Of a stretch of DNA of 45,192 nt, positions 40,522 to 45,192 are shown piece by piece. The first letter of the stretch is position 1, and every line of letters begins with the position of its first letter. Under the pieces are notes generated by a model, which did no database searches, had not been told where the DNA came from, and saw only the letters and a program-made list of their open reading frames with translations. Source of the stretch: JAAXTT01 sp964530215 (GTDB taxonomy: Bacteria > Bacillota > Desulfotomaculia > Desulfotomaculales > Desulfocucumaceae); the NCBI GenBank assembly GCA_964530215.1, contig CAZHAJ010000001.1, positions 1 through 45,192 of the forward strand. Reading direction: 5' to 3'. A program made the position numbers and the translations under genes.

Positions 40522-40779
40522 CAGAATCCAGAAGTCAGAATCCAGAATTTTAGGAAATGGTCCTCTGTCAATTGTAGGGGTAGACCCCATAATGGGAGAG
40601 TAAATAGATTAAATTGGGTGATTGATATTTAAGTATCAGTCACCCTTTTTTAAAGAAGTAAAATCAATTTATATAAAATTCTTGCTCTGAACCTCTCAAA
40701 GTTCCTGACCCCAAAAGCAGTTCTTTATAAACCTTAATTTTGTGAATCTTTGCATTGGTAGGGTGCGGATTTCAGTCAT
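40522..40779. repeat. MITE-like intergenic repeat, copy 2
   Basis: Contains the same blocks in the same order as the copy after ilvC: CAGAATCCAGAAGTCAGAATCC, then TCTGTCAATTGTAGGGGTAGA and CCCCAT, GGAGAGTAAATA, a terminator hairpin, and AGGGTGCGGATTTCAGTC (to 40779) after an added about 100-bp insert. No inverted copy of the CAGAAGTCAG block is seen at its right end. The rest of the gap, to rarA (40780-40888), has nothing else I can name. Confidence 0.6.
40616..40650 (+). terminator. Terminator inside repeat copy 2 (ends trxA)
   Basis: GGGTGATTGATA (40616-40627) with TATCAGTCACCC (40634-40645), one G-U pair, then six T. Confidence 0.8.
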
Positions 40780-40888
40780 GCGCTTGGTACTGCGGTTGAA
40801 CCGTCTACCCAAACATTTATTACAGCGCCAATTTTTGGTATAGTTATAGCAAAGGAAAATCCTTTTTCTGGATTTGGAGGTTTTTGCT

Positions 40889-42202
40889 ATGGGAAACCTT
40901 TTTGAGCACACTGTTGATAAAAATACAAAAGCCCCCTTAGCTGAAAGAATGAGACCCGGTACTCTTGAAGAATTTGAAGAGCAGCAAGATATATTAGGGG
41001 TTGGAAAGCCTCTGCGAAGAGCCATAGAAAATGATAGTTTGGGTTCAATTATACTTCATGGCCCTCCCGGCAGCGGAAAAACCACCTTGGCCAAGATAAT
41101 AGCGAAGATGACGAAATCTCATTTTGAAACTATTAATGCAGTTATGGCTGGAGTTGCAGATATTCGGCGCGTATTGCATGAGGCCAAGGAGAGACGTTCT
41201 TTTTATAGTGAAAATACTATTTTATTTATTGATGAAATACATCGTTTTAACAAGTCCCAGCAGGATGCCCTGCTGCCTTTTGTAGAAAACGGTTTAATTA
41301 CTCTTATTGGATCAACCACTGAAAACCCTCTTTTTACAATAAATAGACCACTGATCAGCAGATCAAGATTGTTCAGGCTGAATAATTTATCCGGTGAAGC
41401 GATTACAAGAATCCTTCATAGGGCATTAGAGGATAAGGTAAGGGGCTTAGGGCAATATAACACAAATTTTGAAGAAAATGCTTTGGAGCATATTGCCGCC
41501 AATTCAAACGGGGATGCCAGGGGTGCACTGAATTGTCTTGAGTTAATGGTGATGACCACACCTCCAGGTGAGGATGCGGTACGACATATATCCCTGGAGG
41601 CTGTAAGGGAGGCATGTGGGGGGAGGGTGCTTCAATTTGACCGACAGGATGAACATTATGATGTTGTTTCAGCTTTTATAAAAAGCATGAGAGGCTCTGA
41701 TCCCCAAGCCACTGTGTATTGGCTTGCCCGTCTGCTTTATGCGGGAGAAGATCCTGAGTTTATCTGTCGCAGAATTATAATTCTTGCAGCCGAGGATGTG
41801 GGTTTGGCCGACCCAAGGGCATTGATGGTGGCAACAGCAGCTTCCCAGGCAGTTGAGAGGATTGGAATGCCTGAGGCCAGGATTATCATGGCAGAGGCTG
41901 CTTTGTATATGGCGGCGGCTCCTAAAAGTAATTCGGTTATTACTGCTATAGATGAAGCAATGAGAACAGTGGAGGAACAATTTGCTCAAGGAGTGCCGGT
42001 TCACCTTAGGGATTCATCCTATGCTAAACTGGAAAAGATTATGGGAAATAAAACGGATCAATATATGTACCCCCATGATTATCCCGGCAATTATGTTCGG
42101 CAGCAGTATTTGCCTGATAATTTGCAGGGAAAAGAATTTTATTACCCTTCAGATAATGGTGAGGAGAAAAACATCAGGCACTTCTTGAGAAGCTTAGAAT
42201 GA
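40889..42202 (+). CDS. rarA: Replication-associated recombination protein A (RarA/MgsA)
   Basis: 437 residues, AAA+ clamp-loader-like ATPase: Walker A LHGPPGSGKTTLAK, Walker B LFIDEIHRFNKSQQDALLP, sensor GSTTENP, arginine region SRSRLFRL, then the helical tetramerisation C-terminus (AEDVGLADPRAL and HLRDSSYAKLE are family hallmarks). It acts at stalled replication forks with SSB. ATG 40889 follows GGAGG; upstream codons overlap that site. Position between the tcdA/6S region and iscS is common in Firmicutes, where an Rrf2 regulator often intervenes; none is present here. Confidence 0.95.
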   Translation: MGNLFEHTVDKNTKAPLAERMRPGTLEEFEEQQDILGVGKPLRRAIENDSLGSIILHGPPGSGKTTLAKIIAKMTKSHFETINAVMAGVADIRRVLHEAKERRSFYSENTILFIDEIHRFNKSQQDALLPFVENGLITLIGSTTENPLFTINRPLISRSRLFRLNNLSGEAITRILHRALEDKVRGLGQYNTNFEENALEHIAANSNGDARGALNCLELMVMTTPPGEDAVRHISLEAVREACGGRVLQFDRQDEHYDVVSAFIKSMRGSDPQATVYWLARLLYAGEDPEFICRRIIILAAEDVGLADPRALMVATAASQAVERIGMPEARIIMAEAALYMAAAPKSNSVITAIDEAMRTVEEQFAQGVPVHLRDSSYAKLEKIMGNKTDQYMYPHDYPGNYVRQQYLPDNLQGKEFYYPSDNGEEKNIRHFLRSLE

Positions 42203-42222
42203 AGGAGACAAGTAGGAAGGAG

Positions 42223-42370
42223 GCAGAAGCCAGAAGTCAGAATAAAGCTTCAGCTTATGTTAGTCTAATGGCCCTAGGTTGCTGATTGCTGATTGCTGGT
42301 TGCTGGTCGCTGACAGCTGAGCCAGAGGGAATGCCATTAGCTTATAGCTGATTGCTGGTCGCTTACAGCT
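42223..42370. repeat. Intergenic repeats: CAGAAGTCAG and GCTGATTGCTG types
   Basis: GCAGAAGCCAGAAGTCAGAA (42223-42242) repeats the heptamer-like unit seen at 23604 and 40522. Next come tandem degenerate GCTGATT / GCTGGTC units (42281-42312), another GCTGATTGCTGGTCGCT (42348-42364) and inverted AGCTG/CAGCT pieces. Together these fill most of the 344-bp gap between rarA and iscS. Non-coding; the rest of the gap holds the iscS promoter. Confidence 0.65.
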
Positions 42371-42400
42371 ATAGTCTATTAAAATAGTAGGAATTAGCCG

Positions 42401-42430
42401 TTGACTTACTGTCTAAATACGTGCTATTAT
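42401..42430 (+). promoter_or_regulatory. Promoter of iscS-iscU-mnmA
   Basis: TTGACT (42401-42406), 18-nt spacer, TATTAT (42425-42430), leaving a 5' UTR of about 110 nt. Confidence 0.65.
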
Positions 42431-42445
42431 TTTTTTAATTAATCC

Positions 42446-42489
42446 CCAGTGAAATAGTATGGATTGATGTGGATAAACAGAATCACTGG
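42446..42489. promoter_or_regulatory. 7-bp inverted repeat in the iscS 5' UTR
   Basis: CCAGTGA (42446-42452) and TCACTGG (42483-42489), 30 nt apart, just after the predicted transcription start. It could be an operator or an mRNA stem; no regulator is identified. Confidence 0.35.
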
Positions 42490-42546
42490 AACGGACACAA
42501 AATAAATAATTAAAAAAACTTCTATAAAAAACAGGGAGGTATATGG

Positions 42547-43773
42547 ATGCAAAGAATTTATTTTGATCACAGTGCCACAACCCCAATTAGGCCTGAGGTT
42601 GCAGAAGTAATGTACCAATACTTAACAGGCGATAACTTCGGTAATCCCACCAGTCTTCATTGGTATGGCAGCAAAATAAGGAATGCCATTGAGGATGCCA
42701 GGGAACAAGTGGCTAAAGCCATTGGTTCTGCCCCAAGTGAAATAGTTTTTACCAGTGGTGGGACAGAATCAGACAACATGGCTATTCATGGTGTTGCACA
42801 GGCAAATAAAAATAAGGGTAATCACATTATTACCACAGCTGTGGAGCATCATGCGGTGTTGAATACAGTGAAGGCGTTGGGCAAACAAGGTTTTACTGTC
42901 ACTGTTTTACCGGTTGATAAGTATGGCATGGTGAGTGCAAGTGATGTAGCAGCATCCATTACAGATAAAACCATTTTAATTTCGGTTATGCATGCCAATA
43001 ATGAGGTGGGCACAATTATGCCTATAAAGGAAATAGCTGATATTGCCCGCTCCAAAGGGGTATTGTTTCACACTGATGCCGTTCAAAGTTTTGGAAAAAT
43101 ACCGGTGGATGTGAATCAGTTGGGAGTTGATCTGTTGACTATTTCCGGACACAAGATTCATGGACCCAAGGGGATCGGGGCATTGTATGTCAGGAGAGGT
43201 GTGCGATGGAAGCAAAGTCTTTTTCATGGTGGAGGTCAGGAGCGTTTGCGCAGGGCCGGCACTGAAAATGTCCCCGGAATCGTGGCTTTAGGATTGGCTT
43301 CTGAGTTGGCGGTGGCCAATTTAGAAAAAGAAAGTTCTTATTTGCAAGCTTTAAGGGATAAGCTTATAGAAGATGTTACAAGTCGCATAAGTCATGTGAA
43401 ATTGACCGGACATCCAACAGATAGACTTCCTAATCATGCAAGTTTTACCTTTGAGTATATTGAAGGTGAGTCCATGCTGCTAAGTCTTGATATGAAGGGA
43501 ATTGCTGCATCCAGCGGGTCAGCCTGCACATCAGGTTCACTGGAGCCGTCTCATGTATTGTTGGCTATGGGCATACCCCATGAGATTGCCCATGGGTCCA
43601 TAAGAATCACCTTTGGTATTGATAATAAGCTTGAAAATATTGACTATTTTATGGAAGTAATGCCGCCCATTGTGAACAGACTCAGAAGCATGTCACCTTT
43701 GGGCCAAGAGACAGAGTTTGCCCAAAATTCCGAATGTGTCTCCTGTAAGGCAAGCGGTACTTGCGGTCATTAA
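42547..43773 (+). CDS. iscS: Cysteine desulfurase (IscS/NifS type)
   Basis: 408 residues, PLP-dependent. It has pyridoxal Lys203 in SGHKIHGPKG, the HHAVLN substrate motif near 101, and catalytic Cys327 in ASSGSACTSGSLEPSHV. It takes sulfur from cysteine as a persulfide and hands it to scaffolds. The C-terminus ends in an extra Cys-rich tail, ECVSCKASGTCGH, with Cys397, Cys400 and Cys406. It forms one unit with iscU and mnmA, so sulfur can go to both Fe-S clusters and tRNA. ATG 42547 has AGGGAGG upstream. Confidence 0.96.
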   Translation: MQRIYFDHSATTPIRPEVAEVMYQYLTGDNFGNPTSLHWYGSKIRNAIEDAREQVAKAIGSAPSEIVFTSGGTESDNMAIHGVAQANKNKGNHIITTAVEHHAVLNTVKALGKQGFTVTVLPVDKYGMVSASDVAASITDKTILISVMHANNEVGTIMPIKEIADIARSKGVLFHTDAVQSFGKIPVDVNQLGVDLLTISGHKIHGPKGIGALYVRRGVRWKQSLFHGGGQERLRRAGTENVPGIVALGLASELAVANLEKESSYLQALRDKLIEDVTSRISHVKLTGHPTDRLPNHASFTFEYIEGESMLLSLDMKGIAASSGSACTSGSLEPSHVLLAMGIPHEIAHGSIRITFGIDNKLENIDYFMEVMPPIVNRLRSMSPLGQETEFAQNSECVSCKASGTCGH

Positions 43774-43802
43774 TTTATGATAGAATGATTGGAGGTATGG
43801 AT

Positions 43803-44180
43803 ATGTATAGTGAAAAAGTTATGGACCATTTTGAAAATCCGCGGAATGTGGGTGAAATTACTGACGCCGACGGTATCGGTCAGGTGGGTAACCCCACTTG
43901 TGGTGATATAATGAGAATGTATATAAAGGTCAATAATAATATCATTGAAGATGTTAAGTTTAAAACCTTTGGCTGTGGTGCAGCGATAGCCACCAGCAGC
44001 ATTATCACCGAACTGGTAAAGGGTAAAACCATTGAGGAAGCGTTGAATGTAAGTAATAAAAATGTTGCAGATGCTTTGGATGGTTTGCCTCCGAAAAAAA
44101 TGCACTGTTCAAATTTGGCTGCGGATGCTATTCAAGCAGCTGTGGAGGATTATAAGTCCAAATTGAAAAAGGGGGAGTGA
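43803..44180 (+). CDS. iscU: Iron-sulfur scaffold IscU/NifU N-terminal type
   Basis: 125 residues with the three cluster cysteines, Cys33 in GNPTCGD, Cys58 in FKTFGCGAAIATSS and Cys102 in KKMHCSNLAADAI; Asp35 is also conserved. It lacks the extra domains of full NifU. ATG 43803 is preferred because GGAGGT lies 6 nt upstream; ATG 43797 would touch the ribosome site. Lies 29 bp after iscS and one base before mnmA. It assembles [2Fe-2S]/[4Fe-4S] clusters using IscS sulfur. Confidence 0.95.
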   Translation: MYSEKVMDHFENPRNVGEITDADGIGQVGNPTCGDIMRMYIKVNNNIIEDVKFKTFGCGAAIATSSIITELVKGKTIEEALNVSNKNVADALDGLPPKKMHCSNLAADAIQAAVEDYKSKLKKGE

Positions 44181-44181
44181 G

Positions 44182-45192
44182 TTGCGTAAGAAAGTAGTAG
44201 TGGCAATGAGCGGTGGAGTAGATAGTTCAGTTACTGCCGCAATTCTTAAAAATAAGGGATATGAAGTTATCGGGGTAACCATGCAGATATGGGATCCTGA
44301 TGTTACTGAAGTTGAAGGGGAACAAGTGGGATGTTGTTCCCTTTCAGCGGTTGAAGATGCACGAAGGGTAGCACATATGTTGGATATTCCTTTTTATGTA
44401 ATGAATTTTAGACAAGTCTTTGAAGAAAAGGTGATCAATTATTTTGTCCAGGAATATTTGGGCGGCAGGACACCAAATCCCTGTATTGCGTGCAACCGAT
44501 ATGTTAAATTTGATTCTTTATTGAAAAAGACCCTGGCTTTAGGTGCAGATTATTTGGCCACTGGTCACTATGCCAGACTTTACAGGGACAAATCAACTAA
44601 CCGATACGGAATAAGGAGAGCGCAGGATAAAAGGAAAGATCAGACTTATGTGCTTTATGGGATGAGTCAGGAGCAGATATCACGCACGCTCATGCCTTTG
44701 GGCGAATATACCAAGGAACATGTCAGGGATATGGCATCGGAGATGGGATTACCCACTGCAGAGAAATCCGAAAGTCAAGAAATATGCTTTGTCCCCGATA
44801 ATGATTACACGGGGTTCATTGCAAATAAGGCCGGTAATTCTGTGGAGCCAGGCCTGTTTTTGGATAGGTACGGCAATACTATGGGTACACACAGAGGAAT
44901 ACCATACTATACCATCGGACAGCGTCGGGGACTGGGTGTTGCTGCAGGACATCGACTATATGTGGTGGATATAGATGTGGAGAATAATGTAATAATACTG
45001 GGAAAAGAGGAGGATTTGCTGGTCTCTGGTCTGGAAGCCGGGTGCAACAATTTTATATCCTTCGATAAGCTTACTTCTCCCCTGAAGGTGGGTGCCCAAA
45101 TACGGTATAACGGAAAACCTGAACCGGCATTACTTATACCCATTGATGGAGAACGGGTTTCGGTGGTTTTTGACTCCCCCCAGCGGGCAATT
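44182..45192 (+). CDS. mnmA: tRNA-specific 2-thiouridylase MnmA (3' end cut)
   Basis: 337 residues visible with no stop; the gene runs off the right edge with only a little missing (usual length about 360). PP-loop VAMSGGVDSSVTAAIL near the N-terminus, then catalytic Cys in NPCIACNRYVKF and the partner Cys in KSESQEICFVP, then GQRRGLGVAAGHRLYVV of the C-terminal barrel. It activates U34 of tRNA-Lys, -Glu and -Gln with ATP and inserts sulfur received from IscS. The start is TTG at 44182, one base after the iscU stop, with GGGGGAGTGAG upstream. Confidence 0.96.
   Translation, partial: MRKKVVVAMSGGVDSSVTAAILKNKGYEVIGVTMQIWDPDVTEVEGEQVGCCSLSAVEDARRVAHMLDIPFYVMNFRQVFEEKVINYFVQEYLGGRTPNPCIACNRYVKFDSLLKKTLALGADYLATGHYARLYRDKSTNRYGIRRAQDKRKDQTYVLYGMSQEQISRTLMPLGEYTKEHVRDMASEMGLPTAEKSESQEICFVPDNDYTGFIANKAGNSVEPGLFLDRYGNTMGTHRGIPYYTIGQRRGLGVAAGHRLYVVDIDVENNVIILGKEEDLLVSGLEAGCNNFISFDKLTSPLKVGAQIRYNGKPEPALLIPIDGERVSVVFDSPQRAI

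Overview
The window is a stretch of chromosome from an anaerobic, AT-leaning Gram-positive bacterium. Gene order points to Clostridia, most likely a Peptococcaceae / Desulfotomaculum-like lineage. This is inferred from three things: the Firmicutes block ylxM-ffh-rpsP-khpA-ylqD-rimM-trmD-rplS-lepB-rbgA-rnhB; an 11-gene complex I operon that lacks nuoEFG; and the block recJ-relA-dtd-MBL-(T-box)-hisS-aspS-6S RNA-tcdA. T-boxes, 6S RNA beside aspS, strong sigma-A promoters and frequent TTG starts fit the same group. Both edges cut a gene: a sodium:solute symporter on the left and mnmA on the right.

Layout. 1-2.1 kb: symporter and arginine amidinotransferase on the minus strand, with a small XRE regulator divergent to them. 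2.1-2.75 kb: a structured RNA of unknown family with its own terminator, then a leuS T-box leader that contains a complete tRNA-Ala(GGC) gene. 2.75-12.6 kb: leuS followed by the SRP / ribosome-assembly / tRNA-modification block, broken up by internal promoters and terminators. 12.7-22.5 kb: nuoABCDHIJKLMN. 22.6-23.6 kb: a lone ilvC. 23.8-26.7 kb: a minus-strand operon of a four-TM protein, a DndB-like DGQHR protein and an HD-GYP protein. 26.9-28.9 kb: comM/yifB and yraN on the minus strand. 29.1-35.2 kb: recJ, relA, dtd and an MBL hydrolase, facing a small UPF0291 gene. 35.6-39.3 kb: T-box-controlled hisS-aspS, then 6S RNA. 39.4-45.2 kb: tcdA, thioredoxin, rarA, and iscS-iscU-mnmA.

How it works together. 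Most of the window is translation machinery: two aminoacyl-tRNA synthetase units under T-box control, ribosomal proteins and their assembly GTPase, tRNA methylation/thiolation/ct6A enzymes, D-Tyr-tRNA proofreading, and the (p)ppGpp enzyme. IscS-IscU-MnmA forms a sulfur-relay unit in which IscS could feed both Fe-S assembly (needed by NuoB and NuoI) and tRNA 2-thiolation. The Nuo complex lacks the NADH-oxidising module and probably takes electrons from another donor such as reduced ferredoxin.

The most unusual item is the leuS leader. One promoter drives T-box stem I (specifier CUC), then a canonical tRNA-Ala with the G3:U70 identity pair, then the T-box antiterminator/terminator and leuS. The tRNA sits where the stem III loop would be, flanked by short complementary segments. 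Second is the three-gene DGQHR / four-TM / HD-GYP operon, which I cannot assign to a known system. Third is a MITE-like, terminator-bearing repeat whose two copies show base-pair covariation in the terminator stem.
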